This document shows positions 1-7,527 of a stretch of 50,458 nt of DNA, piece by piece. The stretch lies in the NCBI GenBank assembly GCA_024409235.1, contig JAKSUA010000015.1, forward strand, positions 1 through 50,458, read 5' to 3'. Each line of letters opens with the position of its first letter. The stretch's first letter is position 1. The notes beneath the pieces are model-generated. The model did no database searches. It had not been told where the DNA came from and was given only the letters and a program-made list of their open reading frames with translations. The position numbers and the translations under genes are program-made. The stretch is from Bacteroidales bacterium (lineage in GTDB: Bacteria > Bacteroidota > Bacteroidia > Bacteroidales > UBA1715).

Positions 1-23
1 TTGGAAATGCCAAATAGTTGTAT

Positions 24-69
<46 letters not shown>

Positions 70-168
70 CTTTAATAGTTTCTTATTATTTACTGTAGAA
101 TTAATGTTCGACTTTCTGGCGAATGCCGGGGAGTCGTTTTTTTGTTTAATTAAAAACCATAAAAGCCT

Positions 169-888
169 ATGAAACAAAAAATGTATTTATCGTTCGGGGC
201 GTTGCTCTTGGGTGCAATGACCGTGCAGGCACAAAGTTCGGTTGTGGCTGGCGGCTGTGATGCCTCGAATCCGCAGGGTGCTGCCATGGGGATAACCGTG
301 GGGCAGCTTGCAGTTGAAACCTTTTCGAAGAGCTCGGGCAGTGTGCTTCTCGGAATCCAGCAGGATTATTCCGTTGTGGAATCTGCCGTTGCAACCAATC
401 CGATTCCCGACATAGAAGTGCCGAAGGACGGCGAAGCTGGGAGCGTGAATCTCGAGGATTACTTCGTTACGGACAGCAAGCTTGACTATTCCGCCACATC
501 GACCGACGATGCGATAGTTAAGCCCCTTCTTGACGGAATGAACCTTACGTTTGTTCTTGGCAAGCCGGGAACGGTGACAATCACCGTTGTCGCTACAAAC
601 GTAAAAGGCGAGAAGACAACACTTTCGTTCTCAATTACGGTTGAGGGCGACGAGGATGTGCGGATTCCGACTGCGATAGACGAGATAGCAAACGAACCGA
701 TGATTTCGGTTGTCGGATATACCGTCTATATCTCGAATATGAACGGCGAGCCGTGTGCCGTGTACGACATTTCGGGCAAGTGTGTGTATTCGTGCAGGGA
801 TATGATGAACGCCACGGTAATAATGCGTACCGTAGGCACATACATCGTGAAAATCGGTAACAAACAACAAAACGTGGTGATTAAATAA
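169..888 (+). CDS. Secreted protein with T9SS-type C-terminal sorting domain
   Basis: A 239-residue exported protein of unknown function. Residues 1-22 form a signal peptide (basic start, hydrophobic core, ending VQAQ). The middle has a short beta-rich, Ig-like section (about residues 85-160, with the segment KPGTVTITVVATNVKGEKTT). The last 70 residues look like a type A T9SS sorting domain: a YDISGK-type turn, then a GTYIVKIGN strand and a lysine end. T9SS cargo is moved across the outer membrane and its tail removed. The gene is clearly more GC-rich than its neighbours, with many third-position C/G codons, which suggests a different origin or ancestry shared with the GC-rich tail of the next gene. 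A GC-rich palindrome follows directly. The start is the first of two nearby ATGs. Confidence 0.8.
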   Translation: MKQKMYLSFGALLLGAMTVQAQSSVVAGGCDASNPQGAAMGITVGQLAVETFSKSSGSVLLGIQQDYSVVESAVATNPIPDIEVPKDGEAGSVNLEDYFVTDSKLDYSATSTDDAIVKPLLDGMNLTFVLGKPGTVTITVVATNVKGEKTTLSFSITVEGDEDVRIPTAIDEIANEPMISVVGYTVYISNMNGEPCAVYDISGKCVYSCRDMMNATVIMRTVGTYIVKIGNKQQNVVIK

Positions 889-892
889 AATC

Positions 893-956
893 GTAGGGGC
901 GGGGCTTTGCTCCGCCCGGATAAAAAAAATGGGCAAGGCAGAGCCGTTGCCCCTAT
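893..956. repeat. REP-like compound palindrome
   Basis: An outer inverted repeat (TAGGGGC at 894-900 with GCCCCTA at 949-955) encloses a strong inner GC-rich hairpin with core GGCGGGGCTTTGCTCCGCCC. The same inner core recurs near 2313 and, in CAGGGC form, near 2363. It probably also acts as a transcript end or stabiliser between the two secreted-protein genes. Confidence 0.75.
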
Positions 957-980
957 AGTAAACATTAAAACAAAACAATT

Positions 981-2132
981 ATGAAACGTATAATTTTATT
1001 TTTCGCAATGGTGGTGATGTCCGTTCTAACAATGGCACAAGCACCACAAAAGATGAATTTTCAGGCATTGGTACGCAATAGTGCTAATGAATTGGTAACC
1101 AACCAGACAATTTCTATTGAAATAAGCGTATTGAACGGCTCGAATGAGGCAGTTTACACCGAAACGCAAAGTGTAACGACCAACGCAAACGGCGTGGCAA
1201 CGCTTGTTATAGGTGAAGGGAAAGCAACAAAAGGCACGTTTGCTGGTATAGACTGGTCTGCAGGCAACTACTATTTGCAGACAACTGCAAACCTTGGCGG
1301 TGGTGCCAGTGCTATTGTAGGCACTACGCCATTGTTGAGTGTACCATACGCTTTGTATGCAGAAAAGGCAGGAAATGCCGCAGTAGATTTAAGCAACTAT
1401 GCGACAAAAGATGAAATACCTGCAGCTGTTGATTTAAACGGCTACTATTCAAAAGCAGAAATAGATGAATTGCTAGCAAATTTGGAAAGTAAAATAGGCG
1501 AAGGATGTGGCTCTGGTGAGCAAGGTAATTCAGGTAACGGTGTAAGCAATGTCATGGAATACGTTGACCTTGGTCTTTCTGTTAAATGGGCAACGTGCAA
1601 CATAGGAGCAAGCAAGCCAGAAGAATATGGCGACTACTATGCATGGGGAGAAACTTCCACAAAATCAACATACAATTGGATCACATATAAATATTGCAAT
1701 GGTAGTTCCGTTACTCAAACAAAATACTGCACAAGCAGTTCTTCTGGAAAAGTAGATAGCAAAACCACGCTTGAGAAATCCGACGACGTTGCATATACTA
1801 CTCTTGGAGGCAGTTGGCGAATGCCGACCGATGCAGAGTGGACAGAATTGAGAAATCAATGCGAATGGACATGGAAATCAAAAAATGGTGTGAATGGTTA
1901 CGAAGTGAAGGCTTCCAATGGCAATTCCATATTCCTTCCTGCTGCGGGTTCTCTTAACAACGAATCGTATCTTAACGGCGCTGGTTCCTACGGTCACTAC
2001 TGGTCTTCGTCGCTTTACGAGCCTAACCCGGGCACCGCGTGGGGCGTGTTCTTCTATTCCGGCAACGTGCTCAGGAGCAGCACCAGCCGCTACAGCGGTC
2101 AGTCTGTGCGTCCCGTTCTGTCGTTGGAATAA
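981..2132 (+). CDS. Secreted FISUMP-domain surface protein with hypervariable C-terminus
   Basis: A 383-residue exported protein. Residues 1-20 are a signal peptide ending in MAQA. Residues 21-130 match a domain common in Bacteroidota surface proteins (PQKMNFQALVRN, then GTFAGIDWSAGNYYLQ). Residues 135-170 resemble a fibre-like linker (LSNYATKDEI, YYSKAEIDELL). From about residue 192 comes the Fibrobacter-succinogenes-major-paralogous (FISUMP) domain, starting EYVDLGLSVKWATCNIGAS and closing with YWSSSL and SVRPVL. Related folds bind ligands through a C-type-lectin-like surface. The domain is nearly identical in DNA to that of the lipoprotein at 35409-37673 until residue 323; after that the two diverge sharply and almost only at codon positions 1 and 2. 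Ligand unknown; surface display is likely. Confidence 0.85.
   Translation: MKRIILFFAMVVMSVLTMAQAPQKMNFQALVRNSANELVTNQTISIEISVLNGSNEAVYTETQSVTTNANGVATLVIGEGKATKGTFAGIDWSAGNYYLQTTANLGGGASAIVGTTPLLSVPYALYAEKAGNAAVDLSNYATKDEIPAAVDLNGYYSKAEIDELLANLESKIGEGCGSGEQGNSGNGVSNVMEYVDLGLSVKWATCNIGASKPEEYGDYYAWGETSTKSTYNWITYKYCNGSSVTQTKYCTSSSSGKVDSKTTLEKSDDVAYTTLGGSWRMPTDAEWTELRNQCEWTWKSKNGVNGYEVKASNGNSIFLPAAGSLNNESYLNGAGSYGHYWSSSLYEPNPGTAWGVFFYSGNVLRSSTSRYSGQSVRPVLSLE
1950..2132 (+). other. Hypervariable 3' region, candidate DGR variable repeat (copy 1)
   Basis: Codons after the AAG of FLPAAG are GC-rich. In the part alignable with 37515-37661 (here 1971-2117), changes are concentrated at codon positions 1 and 2 (pairs such as GGC/TAC, CAC/TTC, TAC/CGC, ACC/GGC), while the third-position C is kept. 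The constant frame YWSSSL and SVRPV surrounds the variable sites. This fits retroelement-type adenine mutagenesis of AAC codons in a template, but no template repeat or reverse transcriptase is seen in this window. Confidence 0.6.
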
Positions 2133-2161
2133 TCAAGTCTTCCCATCCAACGCAAAAAACT

Positions 2162-2259
2162 GCAACAGTTACCAGCCACGGAGTGGCCCAAAACTGTTGC
2201 GGATTTTTCAATATGTAATAAACACCGCAGAATCCGTTTGGGGGCTGCGGTGTTTTTTT
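2162..2259 (+). terminator. Two stacked terminator-like hairpins after the FISUMP gene
   Basis: The first hairpin pairs GCAACAGTT (2162-2170) with AACTGTTGC (2192-2200), followed by a short T tract. The second pairs CACCGCAG (2223-2230) with CTGCGGTG (2245-2252), followed by seven Ts, and is a good intrinsic terminator. Confidence 0.8.
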
Positions 2260-2282
2260 ATTATGGATGAAATGGATATCCC

Positions 2283-2394
2283 TGTCGGGGCTGGTTTGAA
2301 ACCCGCCCGTACGGCGGGGCTCTGCTCCGCCCGAAATGTTGGTGAATATAATGGAATATACGGGGCAGGGCAGGGCTCTGCCCTGCCCGTACGG
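2283..2394. repeat. Two REP-like GC-rich palindromes
   Basis: The first has core GGCGGGGCTCTGCTCCGCCC at 2313-2332, the second GGGCAGGG...CCCTGCCC at 2363-2388. Both are flanked by CCCGTACGG. They match the palindrome at 893-956 in core and design. With the terminators they fill most of the 368-base gap between the FISUMP gene and the RhuM remnant; no gene is seen here. Confidence 0.7.
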
Positions 2395-2500
2395 AATTCT
2401 ATTTGTGTTAATTTGTATTTATTTTGTGATAATTGGTTATAAATGTTGCGGTTGCAATATGTTGTAATGTTCATTATTTTTGTATTAAAGCAACAATACA

Positions 2501-2752
2501 ATGAAAGAACTGCAGCAGGAATCGCTTATAAAACAAGGCGAGATTATTTTGTACAATCTAAACGAAACAATTAGTCTAGATGTTTGTATAGAGAATGAAA
2601 CAGTGTGGCTGACGCAGTCACAAATGGCAGAATTGTTTCAAACATCAAGAACAAATGTCGTGGAACATATCCTTCATATTTATGAAGAAGGAGAGTTGGA
2701 GGAATGTTTAACTTGTCGGATTTCCCGATAGGTTCGTCAGGATGGAAAAAGA
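2501..2752 (+). pseudogene. RhuM-family N-terminal remnant
   Basis: The reading frame gives 76 residues with the RhuM-type DNA-binding start (ENETVWLTQSQMAELF, then EHILHIYEEGELEE), then stops at TAG (2729-2731). Reading through the stop gives VRQDGKRN, which is what this family shows at that point; a Q codon (CAG) changed to TAG would explain the stop. After about 2752 no further family similarity is seen, so the gene is both interrupted and truncated. RhuM proteins accompany mobile or restriction-type loci; their biochemical role is poorly known. Confidence 0.7.
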
Positions 2753-2857
2753 AATGATTTTTGTACCAATAATCATTTAATTAATTGTTCATTGTAAATA
2801 GAAATAATTGTCTAATTGTTTGTATTTGTAATACATAAAACCAATTCACATACATAA

Positions 2858-3693
2858 ATGGAAAATGTTGTTTTATTTCGTACAAATGATGCTAAAATTT
2901 CGGTAAATGTCATTTGTGATTCGGAAACTGTCTGGTTGACTCAGGATCAAATGTCATTGTTGTTTGAAAAATCAAAATCTACAATAAATGAACATATAAA
3001 AAATATTTATCGTGAAAACGAACTATCCGAAATGGAGACAATGAAGAAATTCGGGATTTCCGAATTTCAGCAGAAAGCGTGTAATTTTTATAATTTAGAT
3101 GTTATTATATCTGTTGGATATCGTGTAAAATCACAAAGAGGTACTCAATTTAGGCGATGGGCAAATAAAATTTTGCGGGAATATTTGTTGAAAGGTTATA
3201 ATGTTAGACAGGAAATAGAAATATTACATCAGAAAATACAAAAGCACGATACGGTTTTGTTAGAACATAAGGAAAAGATAGACTTCTTTGTACAAACTTC
3301 ATTACCTCCAATTCAAGGTTTGTTCTATAATGGTCAAATTTTTGATGCTTACAAATTTGCCAACGATTTAATTCGTTCTGCACAAAAACGAATTATTTTG
3401 ATAGATAATTATGTGGATGATACCACGCTGTCTATGCTTGCAAAAAGGGAAGCGGCTGTTTCCGCAACAATTTATACAAATCACGTTTCGCATCAATTAG
3501 AAAAGGATTTGGAAAAATACGCCATCAATATCCTCCAATAGAAATTGTGCGGTATGCAAAATCTCACGACAGATTTATTCTGATAGATAATCAGGTGTAT
3601 TTTGTAGGTGCCAGTTTTAAGGATTTAGGGAAAAAGATGTTCGCGTTTGCCAAATTGGAAATACCCGCCGATGAATTTATGAAACATCTGTAG
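2858..3693 (+). pseudogene. RhuM-family gene with a late frameshift
   Basis: The open part (2858-3541, 227 residues) has the RhuM N-terminus (SETVWLTQDQMSLLFEKS, INEHIKNIYRENEL), the central GYRVKSQRGTQFRRWANKIL block and a C-terminal part with LIDNYVDDTTL. It stops at TAG 3539-3541. A second frame continues with YPPIEIVRYAKSHDRFILID and GASFKDLGKKMFAF to a stop at 3691-3693, the normal end of this family. A one-base loss around 3518-3526 would explain this. The break is recent, since both parts are well preserved. It may also be a sequencing error. It follows a second, more decayed family member, so this was a tandem pair. Confidence 0.75.
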
Positions 3694-3745
3694 GGTTGTA
3701 CCGCGTACGCCCTTGTGTTTTGGAATATACAATACGCCCCTACGG
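3694..3745. repeat. Degenerate palindromic repeat
   Basis: An imperfect inverted repeat (ACCGCGTACGCCC with ATACGCCCCTACGG) directly after the RhuM pseudogene stop. It resembles the short palindromes scattered elsewhere in this window but is more decayed. Confidence 0.5.
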
Positions 3746-3832
3746 TATTTCATTGAAATCTTGTAAAAACAAAGATGTTTTTCTTGGTGTTTCAGGAAGG
3801 CGAAAATCTCACAAGTATCTTTTCCGAAATTG

Positions 3833-4201
3833 CTATTTTTTTCTTATATACCAGAAAACGATTCCGCCGCCAATAAATGCTCCTATTGTATTTGCAATAA
3901 AATCAGCGAAATCTGCAGTTCTTGTACTGAGAATCGGTTGAAGAATTTCGATTAATCCGCTTATTGCACCGATTACTAAAACTGAGACAATAAGGAATTT
4001 TGTTGTGATTGAGAATATGTTACGGCTATTAAGCAAAAAGAGAAATGCTAAGCCCAAATACATACAGCCGTGTACAACTTTATCTTGGTGTGGAAACAGA
4101 TATAATTTGCTGCTTATGTGGCTCGAAGGCATAAAACTTGCCACAAGAATACCAATGAACCACAAAATTGTCGGTATGTAACGTAAAAACTTTATTCCCA
4201 T
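3833..4201 (-). CDS. VanZ-like membrane protein
   Basis: A 122-residue integral membrane protein with about four hydrophobic segments. The VanZ-type features are a short loop with HQDKVVHGCMYLGLAF after the first helix, and ILQPILSTRTADFADFIANTIGAFIG near the end. VanZ itself gives low-level teicoplanin resistance; most relatives have no known function. Its first 10 bases overlap the end of the TlpA-like gene, so the two are probably translated together. There is no sign of glycopeptide-resistance genes nearby, so a general envelope role is more likely. Confidence 0.8.
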   Translation of the reverse strand: MGIKFLRYIPTILWFIGILVASFMPSSHISSKLYLFPHQDKVVHGCMYLGLAFLFLLNSRNIFSITTKFLIVSVLVIGAISGLIEILQPILSTRTADFADFIANTIGAFIGGGIVFWYIRKK

Positions 4202-5556
4202 TTCAAACGTTTAAGGGTTTTCTTGAATTCATCGAATTCAATTGGTTTAGCGACAATTTTTCCTGCCTGCAGCATATAAATTGTCGGTGTTGCATAGATA
4301 TAATATGACTCAGCAAGTTCTCCGTCCCATCCGTTTGTGTCAATTAAATTTTTTGTTTTGTTAAAGTTTGGATGAGCATCAATAAATTTTTCCCAGTCGT
4401 TTGTTGTCGTGTCTAAAGCCATGGTTACCAATTTGTATTTTGGATTGTTTAAAGATGCATAGTGGTCAACAATTTGTGGAATTGTTTCTACGCAGTGTGT
4501 ACACCATGTTGCCCAGAAAATCAGAGCAACATTTTCCGAAGAGAAATCAATGTCTTTTTTGTAGTTCATTGATTTTAGAATATCCAAAGGAGCCTGTTTT
4601 CCTACTGCAAGTTCTGTATTGCTGAGTACTTTTCTTTGTAGTGTTGTTGTTTCGTTGGTGCTACAAGAATGTTCTGCAAGATATTGTTGTGAGATATACG
4701 ACACGATTTCGCTAGCTCCCATCGATTCAAATCCGCCAAGAAGATAATTCACGATAAACTCGTAAGTTGTTTCGTTTATCGACGCTTTGTTTAAAATCGT
4801 ATCGACTGCCGACATAAAAATTGTATTCTTATTAGCCTGCTGAATTTGTTGCGTATAAATAGACAAATAATGAATTGCAGCAGAGGTAAATACCTCAGAA
4901 TTGATAAGAGTTGTATCAGAAAAATCAACATCGTCGAAATAGTGTGATTTTAGGAACAGATTCTTTTCTGACTGCGACAACAGCATTGGTGGAACGGGAG
5001 AAACAGAGGATTTTATAACCTTCCATGCGTATGTATTGCTTCCTTTTTCATGCAGTTTAGCAATGTCGCTTGAATATTGTTGAATTAAACGGAGATATTC
5101 AGATTCAGCCTGGGAGCGGAAATCATCACCAAGATAATTGTCGTAAATCATTTCCAATAGTTGAACCTGATTTTCAAAAACAGCATTTTTATTTAAAAAT
5201 TGATAATAAAGATCGTTTTCCTTTGAAAGCATTACCTGAATATAAGCATTAGGATTGATTGCTTCTGTGGAAATAGCTACATTTTCTTTATTGAAAATAA
5301 AAGGGACCTCTGCATTATTTAGTTGCGGGAAAATAAATTTATAGAAGCCAGTTTCGTTTTCGTCGGAAAGAGTTGTTTTGAAAAGACCGTAGCGGTCAGC
5401 AGTAAGAGTGTCGGTCAGGATTGACAAATCACCCTCAACTTTTGTAAGATATGTTATCTGTCCGCCAAATCCATTTACGGCAAGAGAAATGGAATATTCT
5501 GTGGCAAAAATGCTTATAGACAACAACGTAAAAAATAGAGTATTAAGTAGTTTCAT
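4192..5556 (-). CDS. TlpA-like thioredoxin-fold lipoprotein/exported protein
   Basis: A 454-residue exported protein with a hydrophobic N-terminal signal (residues 1-18; no clear lipobox cysteine). The first 300 residues are the helical, DUF-type N-terminal region found in Bacteroidota TlpA-like proteins. The C-terminal thioredoxin fold (about residues 320-454) carries the redox motif WCTHC within ALIFWATWCTHCVETIPQIV and a cis-proline ATPTIYML. It should act as a periplasmic thiol-disulfide reductase; the client is unknown. It is the first gene of a two-gene unit with the VanZ-like gene and is transcribed divergently from rimP. Confidence 0.85.
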   Translation of the reverse strand: MKLLNTLFFTLLSISIFATEYSISLAVNGFGGQITYLTKVEGDLSILTDTLTADRYGLFKTTLSDENETGFYKFIFPQLNNAEVPFIFNKENVAISTEAINPNAYIQVMLSKENDLYYQFLNKNAVFENQVQLLEMIYDNYLGDDFRSQAESEYLRLIQQYSSDIAKLHEKGSNTYAWKVIKSSVSPVPPMLLSQSEKNLFLKSHYFDDVDFSDTTLINSEVFTSAAIHYLSIYTQQIQQANKNTIFMSAVDTILNKASINETTYEFIVNYLLGGFESMGASEIVSYISQQYLAEHSCSTNETTTLQRKVLSNTELAVGKQAPLDILKSMNYKKDIDFSSENVALIFWATWCTHCVETIPQIVDHYASLNNPKYKLVTMALDTTTNDWEKFIDAHPNFNKTKNLIDTNGWDGELAESYYIYATPTIYMLQAGKIVAKPIEFDEFKKTLKRLKWE

Positions 5557-5609
5557 TTCCTTAAAGTGCCTTAAAAGATTTGCCGAAAATAAACAAAAAC
5601 TATCAAATT

Positions 5610-5640
5610 TTTGTGCATTTGCGAATTTTAGTTATATTTG
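5610..5640 (+). promoter_or_regulatory. Bacteroidota-type promoter of the rimP operon
   Basis: TTTG at 5610-5613, a 19-base spacer, then TATATTTG at 5633-5640, matching the -33/-7 consensus of the main Bacteroidota sigma factor. It lies 66 bases before rimP and faces it. Confidence 0.7.
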
Positions 5641-5661
5641 CAACGTGATTTTAACAGATTT

Positions 5662-5690
5662 GAGGGGACGATTAAGTCCCCTCTTTTTTT
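5662..5690 (+). terminator. Terminator-like hairpin in the rimP leader
   Basis: A perfect stem, GAGGGGAC with GTCCCCTC around a 6-base loop, is followed by seven Ts. It sits between the promoter and the rimP start, so it would stop the operon's own transcript. It is therefore a candidate attenuator. It could instead end a transcript from upstream, but the upstream gene is on the other strand. Confidence 0.65.
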
Positions 5691-5705
5691 GCATAAATTA
5701 AACAA

Positions 5706-6185
5706 ATGGCGATAGCAAAGGAAAAAATAACAGAATTGGTTGAGAAATATACAGAAGGAACTGATATGTTTTTGGTTTCGCTGACAATTTCCGCAGCCAA
5801 TGTCATTATGGTTGAGATGGATGCAGATTCTTCGGTAGACATTGATGCCTGTGTTGACTTGAGCAACTATATAGAAAGTAATCTTGACCGTGACAAGGAA
5901 GACTTTGAATTAACGGTGTCGTCTGTTAGTTTGTCGGAACCATTTAAGGTGTATCGTCAATATGTGAAGAATGTAGGTAAAATGGTGACAGTGACAACAG
6001 AAGCCAGAAAATATGTTGGAGAGTTGCTTGCTGTAACAGAAGAGTTAGTTACAGTTAAGCACAAGGAAATAGTGAAAGTTCCGCCTAAAAACAAGAAGAA
6101 GGAAATGGAATTCACTACAGAAATTCCATTTTCCGATATTCAGAAAACAGAATGTGTAATAATGTTCAAAAATAAAATAATCTAA
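5706..6185 (+). CDS. rimP: Ribosome maturation factor RimP
   Basis: A 159-residue protein needed for maturation of the 30S ribosomal subunit. The N-terminal alpha/beta domain has the RimP pattern VEMDADSSVDIDACVDLSNYI and, after it, LTVSSVSLSEPF (the family usually has a D/E-V-SSPGLDRPL-type segment). The C-terminal SH3-like barrel ends with FSDIQKTECVIMF. Position is decisive: it is followed 31 bases later by nusA and then infB, the conserved rimP-nusA-infB order of bacteria. It is slightly divergent but complete. Confidence 0.93.
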   Translation: MAIAKEKITELVEKYTEGTDMFLVSLTISAANVIMVEMDADSSVDIDACVDLSNYIESNLDRDKEDFELTVSSVSLSEPFKVYRQYVKNVGKMVTVTTEARKYVGELLAVTEELVTVKHKEIVKVPPKNKKKEMEFTTEIPFSDIQKTECVIMFKNKII

Positions 6186-6216
6186 AATTTAGTATCAAAA
6201 AAACAATTGTAAAGCG

Positions 6217-7479
6217 ATGAAAGTAGAACATCTAAATTTGACAGAGGCTTTCTCAGAATTCAAATCGGAGAAAAATATCAATCGTCCGACGATGCAGAAA
6301 ATTCTTGAAGAAGTTCTAAACAATTTGTTGAAACGTAAATTCAACATCGAAGATGATGAAGCCATAAAAAAGAGCTTTAATATCATTATAAACGTTGACA
6401 AAGGTGATTTCGAAATTTGGCACAACCGTGAAGTTGTAGCGGACGATGATTTTGAAGATGCTTTGAGTCAAATATCGCTTTCTGATGCACAAAAAATAGA
6501 TGAAGATTTCGAAATAGGTGAAGATGTAACAGACAAAATCAGCATAGAAGATTTTGGCCGTCGCGAAGTTCTTTCTATCCGCCAAAACTTGATTTCAAGA
6601 ATCATGGATTTGGAGAAAAGTAATGTTTACGATAAATACAAAGAACTTATCGGTGAGGAAGTTACTGGTGAAGTATATCAAGTGTGGAAAAAAGAAATTC
6701 TTATTCTTGATGATGAAAGAAATGAATTGTATCTTCCAAAATCGGAACAAATTCCTTCGGATTTCTTCCGCAAAGGTGACACTGTAAAAGGTGTTGTTGC
6801 ACGTGTTGAAATGAAAAATGGAAGTCCACTTGTGATTATTTCAAGAACATCTCCTTTCTTCTTGGAAAGATTGTTTGAACGTGAAGTTCCTGAAATTTTC
6901 GATGGACTTATCACAATAAAGAAAATTGCACGCATTCCTGGAGAAAAAGCTAAAGTTGCGGTAGAATCATATGATGACCGTATTGATCCAGTTGGAGCAT
7001 GTGTTGGTATGAAAGGTTCCAGAATCCACGGAATTGTACGTGAGTTGAAGAATGAAAACATCGACGTAATCAACTACTCTTCAAATCCACAAATTTATAT
7101 TCAACGTGCATTAAGTCCTGCAAAAATTACTTCTATCAATATTGATGAAGCAAAGAAAAAAGCAGAAATCTATATGCAGCCAGATCAAGTTTCTTTGGCA
7201 ATCGGTAAAGGTGGAGCAAATATTAAACTTGCAATTCAATTGACAGGTTACGACATAGAAGTATACCGTGACAATGTTGAACAGGAAGAAGACGTTGATC
7301 TAGAAGAATTCAACGACGAAATCGACGAATGGGTAATTCAGGAATTCCAGAAAGTTGGTTGTGACACAGCTAAGAGCGTTCTACGTTTGAGCAAAGAAGA
7401 ATTGTTGAAACGTACTGACCTTGAGGAAGAAACAATCGACGATGTGATTCGTATCTTAAAAGAGGAGTTTGAGAATTAA
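6217..7479 (+). CDS. nusA: Transcription termination/antitermination factor NusA
   Basis: A 420-residue RNA-polymerase-binding elongation factor. The N-terminal polymerase-binding domain covers about residues 1-125. The S1 domain follows (GEEVTGEVYQVWKKEILIL to about residue 205). KH1 contains DPVGACVGMKGSRIHGIVREL (about 250-275) and KH2 contains VSLAIGKGGANIKLAIQLTG. The short C-terminal helical segment (about 380-420) is acidic; the duplicated acidic repeats of proteobacterial NusA are absent, as is normal for this phylum. It is the second gene of the rimP operon. Confidence 0.97.
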   Translation: MKVEHLNLTEAFSEFKSEKNINRPTMQKILEEVLNNLLKRKFNIEDDEAIKKSFNIIINVDKGDFEIWHNREVVADDDFEDALSQISLSDAQKIDEDFEIGEDVTDKISIEDFGRREVLSIRQNLISRIMDLEKSNVYDKYKELIGEEVTGEVYQVWKKEILILDDERNELYLPKSEQIPSDFFRKGDTVKGVVARVEMKNGSPLVIISRTSPFFLERLFEREVPEIFDGLITIKKIARIPGEKAKVAVESYDDRIDPVGACVGMKGSRIHGIVRELKNENIDVINYSSNPQIYIQRALSPAKITSINIDEAKKKAEIYMQPDQVSLAIGKGGANIKLAIQLTGYDIEVYRDNVEQEEDVDLEEFNDEIDEWVIQEFQKVGCDTAKSVLRLSKEELLKRTDLEEETIDDVIRILKEEFEN

Positions 7480-7527
7480 TTTTCTGTCGAAGACAAATAA
7501 CAGAGTGTAAAAGCAATTAATAGTAAT

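Noticed and set aside
1918..2442. Long open frame across the end of the FISUMP gene and the following gap
   Set aside because: It is out of frame with the well-supported gene and runs through terminators and REP-like palindromes; no family resemblance.
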